Positions 33,708 through 46,300 of a DNA stretch of 64,000 nucleotides are shown here, in pieces (position 1 is the stretch's first letter; every line of letters begins with the position of its first letter). Under the pieces are notes generated by a model. That model saw nothing but the letters and a program-made list of their open reading frames with translations. It made no database searches and was not told where the DNA came from. Source of the stretch: Gyromitra esculenta (Eukaryota > Ascomycota > Pezizomycetes > Pezizales > Discinaceae); contig JBCAML010000005.1 in NCBI GenBank assembly GCA_038503075.1, positions 1,550,001-1,614,000 on the forward strand. Direction: 5' to 3'. The position numbers and the translations under genes are program-made.

Positions 33708-34314
33708 GGCCGAGTGGGGTTCCAGGGATTGGATGGAGGAAGGGCTGATGGGAGTATCTGCTGGATGTGAATAGTTATTCCTGAGGTTTGGCGTTGGGAT
33801 CGAAACCAAGTCACGTTGGTTATAAGTGGTCACAAATAGCCAAAACTCAAAGTATCCCAGAAACGGGGGCCAGCGGATATTCAGTACTTGTTGGCGGGGC
33901 TTCCCCCATCGACTGGAGCAGGTTGGTGTGATCATTGGCCCCATCCAGCACGGAGTCCTGCAAACCCCAACACTATTCGCGCAGTGCGAATACTACAGAT
34001 GTCCCCCAAAGACAGTCAAGCCATTCCGAGCTTCCCTTTAGGACTGCAAATACTATTATCTATACCAAGCATCGACGTGATACATGTAGCTTTCGCGACC
34101 CGTAGACACCGAGTGATAGTCGATGTCCAAAGCAAGCCAAAGACAGTTTACCCACATCGCTGGTCCTTGCCACAGCAGCTTCAAGTTATCGGCAAACATG
34201 TTCCCAGTTAAAGTGTTTCTCATTAAATGTCCCAGACACAGAGTTGATGCCCATCAACCCTCGAATACACCAAAGCAAAGCACCAATATCCCCTCGAGAT
34301 CCGTCCCAATCTCC
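33708..34314. other. Spacer between the two MYND genes
   Basis: About 600 bp holding the promoter of copy A and the 3' end of copy B, both on the minus strand. It contains one TACATGTA (34081-34088) and one reverse ATCACTCG-like site near 34104-34112. No gene seen. Confidence 0.4.
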
Positions 34315-35142
34315 TCAGCCCAGATTGCACATAACCAGCGTAACCGCCGTCGATTCGTCCTCGCAGTTAACATCCCCCACATAGCCCAGCCATCCCTCTC
34401 CCACCTTCTTCCAGCAAACCGGAGCCTGGCTCTGATCAACGTGCGTAGGCGCAAACACCATGCTCTGCGTAACGCTCTCTTCGTCAGGCACATAAACCCT
34501 GTCCCCAACCGCAACCCCCTTCAACGACACCGCCTTCTGGCTATAGCTCCCAGCCAGCCTCGCATCCCCCTTCCACCTTCCATCCTCCACCTTCCCCTCG
34601 TTCAGATACACCACCGCGCGGTGATAGTCTCCAAACTGCCACGGCACCCCGAGCGAGTCGCGCATAAACTTATCAAACGCATCCGGCCTCGTAAAGTTTG
34701 CAAACGTCGCGCCGAGGATGAGCGTTCCACCGCCTTTCGCATATCCCACTACCCCATCACGCAATGCCGCATGTTTCTTGGACGTAAGTGCTTTCCCGTC
34801 CGCTAACACAACGGCTCGCAAATTCGCAGTGTCGGCAAGACGCCCCGTTGCGTCTGCTGTGTCTTCAGATATCACCACGTGTGCGTAGCGGCGTAGTCCT
34901 GCGAGGAGATGCGACGCAGTCGACTCGAGCATGCCAGAGCTAGGATTGTCGCCAACGGCGATGATGAGGATCGTTGGAAGGGAGGGGTCGCGGCAGGTTT
35001 TTTTGTGGAGCTTCCAGTCTTGCCGCTGGCATTCGGCGGAGCAGTAGTTTGTTGTTCTGCAGCGGGAGCATTTCTTCATGGGGCCGTCCAGGTCGGCCGC
35101 GGTTTTCTGGCAGGTGTGGCAGGTGGCTTGGGCGCTGGACAT
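34315..35142 (-). CDS. MYND zinc-finger protein, copy B
   Basis: Single-exon gene of 275 residues, starting MSSAQATCHTCQK. It has the same architecture as copy A: a MYND finger at about 8-50 (CHTC, CSRC, YCSAEC, HKKTC), then TILIIAVGDN, LRAVVLADG, GGTLILGATFANF and WLGYVGDVNCEDES. The last 34 residues share about 25 identities with copy A; the overall level looks near 55-60% by eye. This is a tandem duplication with clear divergence. The 86 codons open upstream of the chosen ATG have no counterpart in copy A and are left out. Copy B is more GC-rich than copy A. Confidence 0.85.
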   Translation of the reverse strand: MSSAQATCHTCQKTAADLDGPMKKCSRCRTTNYCSAECQRQDWKLHKKTCRDPSLPTILIIAVGDNPSSGMLESTASHLLAGLRRYAHVVISEDTADATGRLADTANLRAVVLADGKALTSKKHAALRDGVVGYAKGGGTLILGATFANFTRPDAFDKFMRDSLGVPWQFGDYHRAVVYLNEGKVEDGRWKGDARLAGSYSQKAVSLKGVAVGDRVYVPDEESVTQSMVFAPTHVDQSQAPVCWKKVGEGWLGYVGDVNCEDESTAVTLVMCNLG

Positions 35143-35756
35143 GATTGCGCTTGCTGTTTCGCCAATTGCTGTCGATGCCTGACGAAACGAACGTTGACAC
35201 TGAACATCGCCAACGTCTGTGTAGCCATCCTCCGTTGACGTCGAACCAAGCTTTTTTCTCGGCTCCCACAACCATATTCGCCCATCCCCATGATCACCAA
35301 TCGCCACGTCGATCTTCACAATCATCGCTACTTTGTTTGCATTCTTATGAATTTTCCCATCTATAAACACTGGAACCCCACCACCGTCCCACCGCCCCAC
35401 TCTTCAGTATTCCCGAGAATGATGCGCCATCCTAATGCGTAAAAAAAAAAGAAACTAATGTGTACATAATATCGAAAAACAAGCAACGTAGCAGTACAAA
35501 AAGAAAATCCAAATCCGAGATAAAAAGCAAGAGAGAGAGAGAGAGAGAGAGGTGTTTTGTCTTCCACTTCCTACTACACGTTCAGGCCCTATTCATCCTA
35601 TCTATCCCGGGTTAGAAAACCGAAAACGAAAACACAAAACCAATGGTAATAAATCCATGCCTAGCCGATAATAATAATAAAAACTGGGGAATGGGAGGAG
35701 TTTAAAAGTTAATACACCAAGATTGATAATAAAGAGAAAGCCTACAATCACCTCCT
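35143..35756. other. Spacer between MYND copy B and YME1
   Basis: Holds the MYND copy B promoter on the left, a perfect GA dinucleotide tract of ten units (35531-35550) and the YME1 3' UTR on the right. Nothing else is recognised. Confidence 0.45.
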
Positions 35757-38516
35757 TCATACATCCTTTTCCTTTTTCGCCCCCGCTGAGCCCTCAACAA
35801 CTTTCACGACCGTCGGTCCATCTAATGGCGGTGGAGCAAACACCGTGCCTTCCGGCAACTTGATTGGTACCGTCGGCAAGATCTTGAGCTTATCAGGCAG
35901 CTTCTCGCCCGCAATAACTTTCTTCATTTCATCGATATCCAGACTCTCATACTCGATCAGCGCCTTCGCCAATAGGTCGAGTTCCTTGCGATGCGTGGTA
36001 AGGACCGATGTGACGCGAGCACGAGACTCCTCAATGATGCGACGTACTTCCTTCTCAATGAGTTCCTTCGAGTTCGTTGAGAGATGCTGATAATCTTCCG
36101 TCATGTTGACGTCGCCGACGACGGAGGACATGCCAAGTTCCATTACCATACTACGGGCGAAACGAGTTGCGTTCATCAGATCCTATAAGAACTAATCAGC
36201 AAACCAACGCCTTTACAAAACAGAATATCAATGATATCATACGCTAGAGCAACCCCCCGTAACATTCTCCGGTCCATAAATCAGTTCCTCCGCAATCTTC
36301 CCTCCAAGTGCAGAATCGATATGTGCCAACAATTGCTTCTTACTCCACGAGTGCCTATCACCCTCTGGCAAGAAATGGGTCACACCTAACGTTTGTCCCC
36401 TCGGCATAATAGTGACCTTATAAACCGGCATATGTCCCTCCGTGAATAGACCCACAATCGCATGCCCGCCTTCGTGATACGCTGTCATCTTCCGTTCCTC
36501 AAGCGGGATCACGGCAGATCGTCGCTCTGCCCCCATCATGATCTTATCCTTCGCCCACTCAAAGTCTTCCATACGTACATTGGTCGCCTTTTGTCGTGAC
36601 GCGCGCACAGCTGCTTGGTTACACATGTTCTCGAGTTCGGCACCGGAGAAACCGGGGGTGCCGCGAGCGAGGAGGGAGAGGTCTATTTTGGGGTTCACTT
36701 GGATTGCCTTTGTGTGGTGCTTCAGAATGGCAATTCGGCCACGGACGTCAGGGAGAGGTACAACAACATTTCGGTCGAATCGTCCAGGTCGAGTCAAAGC
36801 TTTATCAAGCAATTGTGGGAAATTCGTTGCAGCGAGAAAGATAACTCCACTGTTCTGAGAGAAGCCGTCAAGGTCGACGAGAAGTTGATTGAGTGTCTGT
36901 TTAACATAAGCTGCGTCGCGCTCATTACGTTTGCCACCTATGGCATCCAATTCGTCGATGAAGACAATAGCAGGGGCCTTGGCGCGAGCCTGAGCGAAAA
37001 GCTCACGAACACGTTTGGCACCAACACCAACATAGACCTCATCGAATTCTGATCCAGACATGAAGAAGAAGGGCACACCAGCTTCACCAGCAACCGCGCG
37101 AGCAAGAAGAGTTTTACCAGTACCAGGAGGGCCAACAAGGAGCACACCCTTTGGCAGCTTCCCACCAAGGGTGGAAAACTGTGCAGGGTCTTTCAGAAAT
37201 TCAACAAGTTCTTGGAGTTCTTCTTTCGCCTCATCGCAACCATGAACATCACTAAACCTAGCGGTCTGCTGTGATGCCTGTGCTTCGTTCGATGTAGTCC
37301 CTGCAACCTTCTTCATCATACCGGTAGTCTCGATCGCAAGCGTAAGGAATACAAGTAGGAAGTATGCCATGAGTCCAAAGTAAAACAAAAATTTAATCCA
37401 CTTGAAGATAGTGCCACCAACGCTCTCGTCAACAACGACGTGAATAGGTGCTTCCCTTCCGCCGTTGCCCGTGTAGCCAGGTGTTCCAGATGTGTTCCGT
37501 GATACGGCAAATGTTCCACCGCGGCTCTGTGCAGCAACAGCTTGTCCAATGGCTTGTATTTCTTCACCGCTGAGTGCCGGGTTCTCGGCGAAGTCGCTAC
37601 GGCGGTCCATCACGGCGCGTGCTTTTTCGAATTGGCCAGTGCGTTCAAGTGCCTTGATGTATTTGTCCTCACAGGACCTGCTAGTTGCGTATTGGCCAGT
37701 TTGATACCTGTCAATGATGTACTGCGGGAGGTTTGCACGGAGGAGCGTCTCATAGAATTTTTCCTGGGCGGCGGAGTTTTGCGAGTTGTTATTCGCAGCT
37801 TGTTCAGCGCGGTACAATGCATTTTGGGACAGTCCGGAGAAAGAAAGAAAGCCACGAGCGAAGGAGTTTCCAAGGGTCTTGGGCGCCAGAGGCGGAATCC
37901 TGTTCAACGAGAAGACTGGGAGAGAGGAGAATCGTCGAGTAGTGCCGGTAAAGGTTGAGAATGGCGAATGTGAAAATGGCGATCGATGGGATTTTCCAAA
38001 TGCTACATGAAGGTCAGCAAGACTCATCGGAACAATTAGTAGCAAGGGAACTAACCGGAGCGCAAGATTTGACCAGCGAGCAGAGGTGAACCATTGAATT
38101 TGGGGAATACGTGAGAAGCGCCAAGTTCCGGACAAGCTTTCATAAAATCGGGAACTTCCGCCACCGAACCATTGACCTACCAGCATCAGAACGAAAAAAC
38201 CACAATTCGCAATATATATGACCTCTCGGCACCTACCTTTAGAGATTCATCTGATTTCTTGATCAGTGGAGCGCTTTCAGAGTGAATAGTCCTCACTGCG
38301 CCCTGGCCACCTTTCTGAATCGAACGACCAATCTGTGCCCAGGTAGTAGAAAAGACCGTTGAGATGCTCGGCAGCAACCCTGAGGTTATCGGCGGCAGGC
38401 CCTATAGTTACGAGCAAGAGGCAATGAGTGGAAAATAAACTTTAGAATCGAGGTGGCGTTGAGAGGAGAGCCAAACGCACCTGCATAACAAGGCCCACCT
38501 GGAATGGAGAAGCCAT
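35757..38516 (-). CDS. YME1: Mitochondrial i-AAA protease Yme1 (FtsH family)
   Basis: ATP-dependent zinc metalloprotease of the mitochondrial inner membrane facing the intermembrane space; degrades misfolded and short-lived proteins (family knowledge). Five exons: 38516-38481, 38401-38237, 38176-38056, 38002-36243 and 36182-35757, giving 835 residues. The N-terminus is Ser/Arg-rich and fits a targeting sequence. One membrane span lies at about 309-331 ([20 protein letters not shown]), as expected for i-AAA rather than m-AAA. Walker A is GPPGTGKT (398-405), Walker B VFIDELDA (454-461), and the second region of homology follows (ATNFPQLLD...RPGRFDR). The zinc site is HEGGH (617-621). The third intron (53 nt) reads through with an apparent hydrophobic segment and must be removed. 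It is head to head with VPS2. Confidence 0.96.
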
Positions 38517-38959
38517 GATGGCCTCTGGCAGTGAGAGTAAGCGATTCAACAGAAGGGATCCTCTGAGACCGTGGGAAGGGAATGTCGAGGCCCCAAGCTA
38601 TGGCGGGGGAGGGTAGTGGGGCGAAGTGGGGTTGATGTTGATGTTGAGGGGAGGTTGTCGTGATAGATCGATAGTGGTGGGGGAGAAGCCACCCCGTGAT
38701 GATCTGCTCGAGGAAGAGAAGGCTTATCCCCTGACTAATCAGGATCAGACATACACGGGCCAATCAACACCAAGTCTTGTGCCAAGCCACAGCAATCAGC
38801 CTCTCGTGCCCAACGTCACCCCAACCAACCACCAATGCCCGCCGAGGAGACAGTGGAAGTAGGAACGAGATCATCCTCTTCTTCCTCTCCCACTCCCACT
38901 CCCACCATCCCTACTCCCCACTCCAGTATCTTCTAATACCCTTCAGAGCTTTGCCCCCC
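38517..38959. promoter_or_regulatory. Divergent promoter between YME1 and VPS2
   Basis: 443 bp separate the two start codons. The VPS2 side is C/T-rich (CTCTTCTTCCTCTCCCACTC near 38876). The YME1 side mirrors this on the minus strand. No TATA box was seen, as is common for housekeeping genes. Confidence 0.5.
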
Positions 38960-39850
38960 ATGAGTGGAATCATTACATGGGCCTTCGGCCGTCGCCAAAC
39001 CCCTGCCGAGAGACTACGAAAAGTATGTCCTGAGCTTACGCACTCCCCCGTGCCGTAACACCCTCCCCACACCTGAACCTGGACCTGAAGCTGAAGCTAA
39101 TCGCCAACTCCACATCCAGCACCAAAGAGCCCTCGAGAAAGCTCAGCGCGAGCTCGACAGAGAACGCATAAAGCTGGAACAGCAAGAAAAGAAGCTCATT
39201 GCCGACATCAAGCGTTCTGCCAAGAATGGCCAAATGGGAGCGTGTAAGATCCAAGCCAAAGATCTCGTACGTACAAGAAAGTACAATCCCCCCCACGCTC
39301 CCCCACTATAGTCCCCCCACATGTTGATTCGCTGGAACAGCTATATCCAAAAATTCTACCAAATGAAAACGCAGCTCCAGGCCGTCTCTCTCAGGATCCA
39401 GACCGTCCGTTCCAATGAGCAGATGATGCAGTCCATGAAGGGTGCAACCTCTCTCCTGGGCTCCATGAACCGTTCCATGAACCTCCCAGCACTCCAGCGC
39501 ATCGCAATGGATTTTGAAAGAGAGAACGATATCATGGAACAGAGACAGGAGATGATGGATGATGCCATCGATGACGTGACTGGTCTGGACGATGAGATGG
39601 AGAGCGACGAGATCGTCAATCAGGTTCTGGATGAGATTGGCGTCGAGATGAACCAATCGGTAAGTCCGATACACTCACGCCCCTTACCCCCTTTTTTTTT
39701 TGCTTTGCTAACTTAGCAATTCAGCTTGGCGAAACACCCTCAGGAATCGCCTCCGTCAACGCGGGAACGGAGGGCAAGGTGGCGCAGGCTGTCGGTGCGG
39801 ATTCTATGGACGACGATTTGCAAGCGAGATTGGATAGTCTGAGGCGTTGA
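38960..39850 (+). CDS. VPS2: ESCRT-III subunit Vps2/Did4 (CHMP2)
   Basis: Coiled-coil Snf7-family subunit that, with Vps24, caps Snf7 filaments and recruits the Vps4 ATPase at endosomes (family knowledge). Four exons: 38960-39022, 39120-39280, 39341-39659 and 39725-39850, giving 222 residues, the normal length. It starts MSGIITWAFGRRQTPAERLR; the basic alpha-1 helix continues as QRALEKAQRELDRERIKLEQ. The conserved core is AKDLVRTRNYIQKFYQM, LRIQTVRSNEQMMQSMKGAT and LPALQRIAMDFERE. The C-terminus DDLQARLDSLRR is a MIM1 motif for Vps4 binding. The second intron begins inside what looks like a continuing frame (RKYNPP), but the spliced form RTRNYIQKF matches the family. Confidence 0.96.
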
Positions 39851-42800
39851 GAGGTGACGTGCAACCTTTTTTAGTTGTTGTTGCTGGGTGTCTTGTTACG
39901 ACATGACTGGGGTCCTTGGCGTTTATCTTTTATTTTTATTTTTTCTCCATCGTGTGCTTTTTTTTTGTTTTTTGTTTTTTCTTACTGTTACGATATTACT
40001 TATTAGTTTTTCCCAATAAGCCTGATGCCATTGGGTTGCTGGTAGAAATCACGCATATCCACCCCCGGCTTTTTTCTTTGCCGTCCCCCGTGTGACTGAA
40101 GGATGGTGGGCTGTGCTTGATGGAGCTCGGCAGACGACAGATGGCTGAGTGTCAAAAATTATGGCGTAATACTATTCCCTCTTAGCGAAGAGTAAGGACA
40201 GAAGGGAAGGGAGAGGAGTAAGCTCGGTTCCTCTTCCCTTGTCTATATGAACGCCATATATCTATACAGATAATTCCGCCCAGTGGAACATGACATTTGT
40301 GCAAAAAATCCCCTGATTTTAACCCCTTTAAAAAAACTCCCCGATCGTCCAGAGTGGGGTACGTATTCTGTCTTCCCCCTTCCAACAATTATATGCTGAT
40401 GAACACATGATTAACCCCCTGCGCCATTTTATGAGAATCCTCGCCCTGCACGTAAGTGTTGGTGACGATGCGTGATGAAGGACGTGATCGAGAGGGGCGT
40501 TCCACAAATCGGAGCGTTCCGTTTCAAATGAGGACCCTTATCAGAGACCATTTCGGAGGTGTTTCTTTTCCAGGATGGGGATTTGTCAAAGACGGGATTG
40601 TTCCAGAGTGATGTGATTACTAAAATGAAAGGATCCCTTTTTTCATACATTATATAGTTAAATTTTATATCAAGGACCGTTTAAGTTCATGAACTGTCAC
40701 TCGCAAATTTCACGCCACTGGTACGATTCCTCTGCACGGGGTGTTCAGAACGGCGCTTGTGTATAGTACTTCGGCTGATGGGATTGTTGGGATGAGGTCT
40801 GTAGGACGTATCCGCGCCGCCCAAGAGATATACATGCACCTTTCCCTACGGCCGGCTTTCTCCCAATCTTTAACCTAGTCAACATTAAGTCAGATATAAG
40901 CGTTTGACAGGGAGCAAATGAAGGGTTCATGCATATGCGCATCGATGAAATACCTCCAACGCATGAAATCATCTTTAGTTAGACGAGATTCCCGTTGACC
41001 AGGTAATCGAAGCGAATCGCTTCAGCTACATACACGTACATATGCATATGTCGAACGGGGATAGAGTGTTCTGGGTTTGGGTTGAGAGAGAGAAGGAGTA
41101 AATCCCTTCGCCTTACTATGGTTTTTCTTTTTAGAGAAACTGATCGCCTAATATTACGAGGATGTTGTCTGCTATATTGGAGTACCTGGTTTCGTGATTA
41201 TTTATTATTTTATTTAGTGATCGTTCATAGATTCGGTTTGGTATATGTTACATGTATCTTGCAGTTATTATCGTGAGCTTACCTTTAAAGAGTACCATAA
41301 TCTTCGGGTTGCCGAATGTATAAACAAACAACAAACTATAAAGCATGCTGAGCGATAAGATCTACAAGCATCATAACCTACGGCTGAATGTGCCTGGTGA
41401 GAAAGCAAGTGGTAAGATTCACGATATCTCACTCGACTCGTTAGATGCGAAACATGCGAAAGAAAGAGATCTCTAGGATTTAGCTGCGCAAGTATTCCAC
41501 ACCTCTATAACTACGTTTAAATCGGAGATTGAGATAGTATCTTTGTAGGCCTCGAAGAGAATGTGTTTGTGTAGGTTCACCTATCTTCTATACGGATACT
41601 TTGGGTCAATATTGATGAAAACTTGTCTATCCATATACAACATAATGCGCAATTTACAAGATTGTGTACCATAGTATAATACTCAACCGCATATTTCTGC
41701 AACCATTAACCCGGCGCCCAATCGTAACCTGTATTATCAATTTAACTTTCCAGGAAGTATGATCAAAAACACCTATACAGCTGCAGGGTCGCTGTTCTCA
41801 CAGCAGACGTCATGTTCTATATTCATAATTGAATGCGTGGAGCTTTAGCTCTCTCTCTCGCTTGCTCAAGATAAATTTGTCGGAAATACGTCCTTCAATC
41901 TTCGTGTCGAGTGATCTCCCGTGAACGAAATCATTTGCAAGCAAGAAATTAAGACACGTATTACCACAATGTGAAACCTACGTATGGTTTCAATGATCAA
42001 TGTCCCCCACATGTTTTAGTTGTCAATCGGCGACCTTTTGGAAAGAGACTTAGATGCTACGTATGCTAGAACTTCCAACTCATAACCTCTGGTTATGTTC
42101 CTTGGAGGAGGTTCGTGCCCGGGGGACCAAGCAGTAAGACCATTTTTAAGACTTTGAGTTACCTTGAAACATCTCTTGAAACTCTCTTTTGCGTCAAAAT
42201 ACCGTACAAAATATCTGAGCGGTTTCTAATCCTAAGAATGGGGGCTTTCTTCTTGTTTTTCTTATTACAAGAAGGACAGAATATCACTTGCCACTGTGCT
42301 AACACTCCTCGATTGAACTGTCAGAGCTCGCTAGCATGCTCTTACGAAACACCGCATTTTTTGATTACTACTATTATCCCCGTGAGTGATGTAGAAGAGT
42401 GTGGCCGCCCACGTACAACAATCGTATGTTAGAAACCGATTCATGCGATGCTAAACATCAAGGCTTGTGTGCGATGAAATCGCACAACTGACACCACAGC
42501 TGGCACTGCTGGTAGCATCTTACAAATCAATGATCTGTATACACCCGTGCTAATCGTGATCCAAATATCCACCAATGCATGCCAGGCTACTTAAACGCGC
42601 TCCTAGCCCGGTTTTCGCTGCGATTGCCGTTCTCCGATACAAGTGGGTAGAATAGCCCGGGAGTCTCATATGCATGATGCATGAAAGTCGTCGGACACTC
42701 TATCTCTTGATCGCATTGGTGCACCAGATCTATCCATATATTTGCGTTGCTCGTATCCTCCAAAATACGATCCCTGCGTCACAAATATCACTCGATAGCT

Positions 42801-43390
42801 CGAGTTGCCAGCACTAACCTGTGCCGATTGCAATCGCCGTGGAGTATCTGGCGCTACGGCTCCAGACCACCTAGCCAAGTTCCTAATTCTTCCTTTTTCC
42901 TGGGCTTTGGGGGTAATTTTGTGCTTAGAGGATTATCGGTAGCCGGACATAAACTGCATGCGGATATCAAACGATTAAACCCAAAATAATTTTAAATCGT
43001 ACCCCGGAGCCGGAGCAGGCCGAGGATCATGGTCAGCGTTTCTGACATAAGTGTCAGGTAAAGAAAGAAAGAAAAAAAATAGAGAGCTAGACTGGTTTAG
43101 ATTTCTTTTCTTTTGGGGGAGTTTTACGCCCTATTTTTTGTCCTGTCGCCTTTTCCTGTGCCGGCGGGGAGTTCTGAGTGACAAATTGTGATGCTTGGAT
43201 ATGGGGGTGAATATGTGTAGCAGGATTCAGTTTTGGTCGAAAAATGGGCCGCCTGCACACTAAAGTCAGGCAAAAGCAATACACGGGCTGTAAACTTTTG
43301 GCCGATTTCGAGAATTCGAACAGGAGATCAAACCTGAAGAATTCGCCGAGTGGGAACCACCACGACCCTCATAATTCCTCCCTACCAAAC
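39851..43390. other. Gene-less region, first part
   Basis: VPS2 3' UTR with T-rich tracts (to about 40000), then low-complexity and unremarkable sequence. ATCACTCG-type elements occur at 40686-40705 and 42779-42796, and TACATGTA at 41249-41256. Short frames exist, but none has a domain, a good start and consistent composition. Confidence 0.4.
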
Positions 43391-46300
43391 AATCATTAAT
43401 CTCCCCTCCCCCAATTAACCACCCCCCATTAATCTTTGTCCCACGCCACTGGCCGTGCCAATCCCACCTCGCTTAGCCATATATGTTTCGCTCTGGCAAT
43501 ACTACCAGTGGTTTACCCACAAGGGTGTTCCACATTATTTGGGTCCTGGCTCCGGGACCTTGGGATTCATAATAGTGACCAGCCAAGGCTGAGATAAACG
43601 AAGTCCCGGTGATATCTGCTAAGTATAGGGCTAGATCAACAAGAAAAGCGGTGGCGGCGTTGGATTGAAGTGTCTCTGTATCCGAGTCTGTGCTATTGGG
43701 GAAGGGTAAGGGTATATGGTAGTAATGCGGTCAAAGCTCAAGACCCAGCAACGCGTAACTGGTATCGATAGACTGAACTGCCGGGGGGGGATAAGCAGGC
43801 GTCAAGGCATATATGGCGGCGGTTGGAAACTCATTCAATCTGAAGCGTTATCCGAGTGATTCGTGATGACCGTTAGTTGTGTCTTTGTCAAGTCGTGATA
43901 ACGAGTTTCTGGTGTAGTTAAATGCTATTGGTGTGTAGCATAGAGGGCTTGTCGACAACGCCAATTCCTAACAGAATTTCCTATGCATATCATCGAGTAT
44001 CTCTTGGTTGCAGGGGTTTATTGGGAAGAACCAAGGAGATCTGCATTGTTTCATTTAGGATTCTGGCGGCCGCAGCTGCAGAGTCGGAGTTTTTTCGGCC
44101 CAAGAGTCAACTGGCGCGACATGGATCAATCTTCACGAAAGTGAACCCCCTAAACCATTCGAAATGATAACTCCAATGAATGTTAGGAACGTGGGTATGA
44201 GAGTGTTAACTCACTATGTTTCGTATATTAGAGTTGCGGGTTTCTTGATACGTTAAACGTTAATCTCGGGAGAACGGTTTTTATTCCAGCTGCAGGTTTT
44301 AGGTAAGATATGAAGGATGTTATTTCTTCACATCTCTTTTGATTATCGCCACATATTTATATCACTTACTTGATGCCTACAACGGGAATGATGCGTTTTA
44401 CTTGTTTCTAGTGATAAGATGCGCCTCTGGGGGGGGGATTTACTTTTCGTATCTTACTAGTATACCCTCTTATTTCTCTTCGTCCGAAAACGCCACTGAA
44501 GATGCTGTCATCAGCAATCATAAAGATAAACACCTATCACAACAGGACCAGAGGTTGAACTTTGAAATTCATGCACATGTTTGAAATACGCAGTGTGGCG
44601 GCCTAGCTAAAGTAGTCAAGTCATCAAGAATAAGAAAGACTGGAACAAAGGCGCAGGCTGTCCCGTCAGTCAGTGGGTAGGACTGCTGGTATCCCACTAC
44701 CGTATATCCCGGTTTCTATATCTGTAAACACCTTGTTGCATTATCACAGAGCATTTGACCATGCTCAGACCAGCAATTCTAAAACACTGAGAATCCCAAA
44801 TTCTTCGAAGTTTAATCGTGATCGACGTTCTCCTATAACCTAATTATCCGCCATCCCCTGTAACTTGGTAGGCTCAAATCGAACGAATAGGGGTTGCAAT
44901 TGGTTTACCATACTAGATCTGCATATCCACCCCATACTGGCACACCAGTAACAGCCCGAAACCCCCCAAGTGGCTACGAGTGCGAGTCTATGATGGTACA
45001 ACCCTTTAAGACTAGTGATGCAACGAGGTGCCATCTTGTGACTTCCAGGAGGATCACTCTTTCGGCAGCCTATCGATCTAATAAGAATCGGCTCAATTGT
45101 GTAAGTATCAAAACATCGAACGCTTTACTCCACCTCCCAATTGTCTTAATTTCATGAATTTTTGAAAGGGCTATCGCGCTGTACACGAGCCCCGTTTGTA
45201 AAAGGGATGTTTGGATGGTTGGTTATTGTATTCACCTGCATTTACCTGACCATGTAGCCAGATCAATTCGTATCTTGGAGAGTTATTTCTATCTAACCGC
45301 CGATAGAGGTGTTCGAAGCGAAGCGAATCTAGGACACGGCCTCTAAGAGCACGGGATGGTATTCCTGAATCGCCATCTTCTGTATGGATCCGGATCCGGA
45401 TACGTATATACGTTTGCATGTAAATTCGAAATTGATTATTTTTAGAGATTCTGCTTTGATGGTTACTCGTGCTTGATAGGCCCCAAGCCCTAGAGGGAAT
45501 CTAAGAGGCTTTCCAGGGGATTTAAAGCGCAAATTAATTTGATAGAAATAACCTGTTTAGCGCAATTGTGATTTTGTTTCGTTCCGCCCTATTACTAAAA
45601 CAACCGCATTGGTATGTTTTAGCCTGAACACCGTTTTCGTTAAGTGAGTGAACGACGTACGCGCAATATCTGCAACTCCTGCATAGATTATATTCACACA
45701 GCATCAGTTACCTAATTTCGAGAAACAGTGCTATTATCAAAAGCACCAGTAGCAAGAGGCACAGTGGTGAATTGCGAATAGACCTGGCTCATAGCATGCC
45801 ATGGTATTTTCGTCGCCATCCGAGATTTTAGCACCCAATAGATTTAGTCCATCCGTTAAAGGCTAATTATAAGAATACACTACTGCTCTCCATCTGCATC
45901 TTTAGTCAACTGCCAAACGGGAAACTAATATCACAAACATAGTCGCCAATAAAACCGCGAAGGTGTGAGAGTGTGCGTGCGAGATCGAGATCGTGGAGGA
46001 AGACATCCGAGGGATTTTCGCCTGGGCTTGCAGACGACAGAAACGACTATTTCGACGCGAATTAGGATTTAAATAATGTAACGAACACACATCACGACAC
46101 ATGGAATACGCTTTTATAAACAGTCGCGATATTGCATGCCCACATATACTGTATCCAGTTGTACGATGCAATTTAGGGATGCCCACGCCTAAGCGCTCGG
46201 ACCAGCATTGTGGAGAATCAATGTGCGCAAGGCTTTAAGGAGCCCAAAGAAGATGGATCATCGTCGACCTGAATCGGAGAGAACTGGGGGGTGTGAGATG

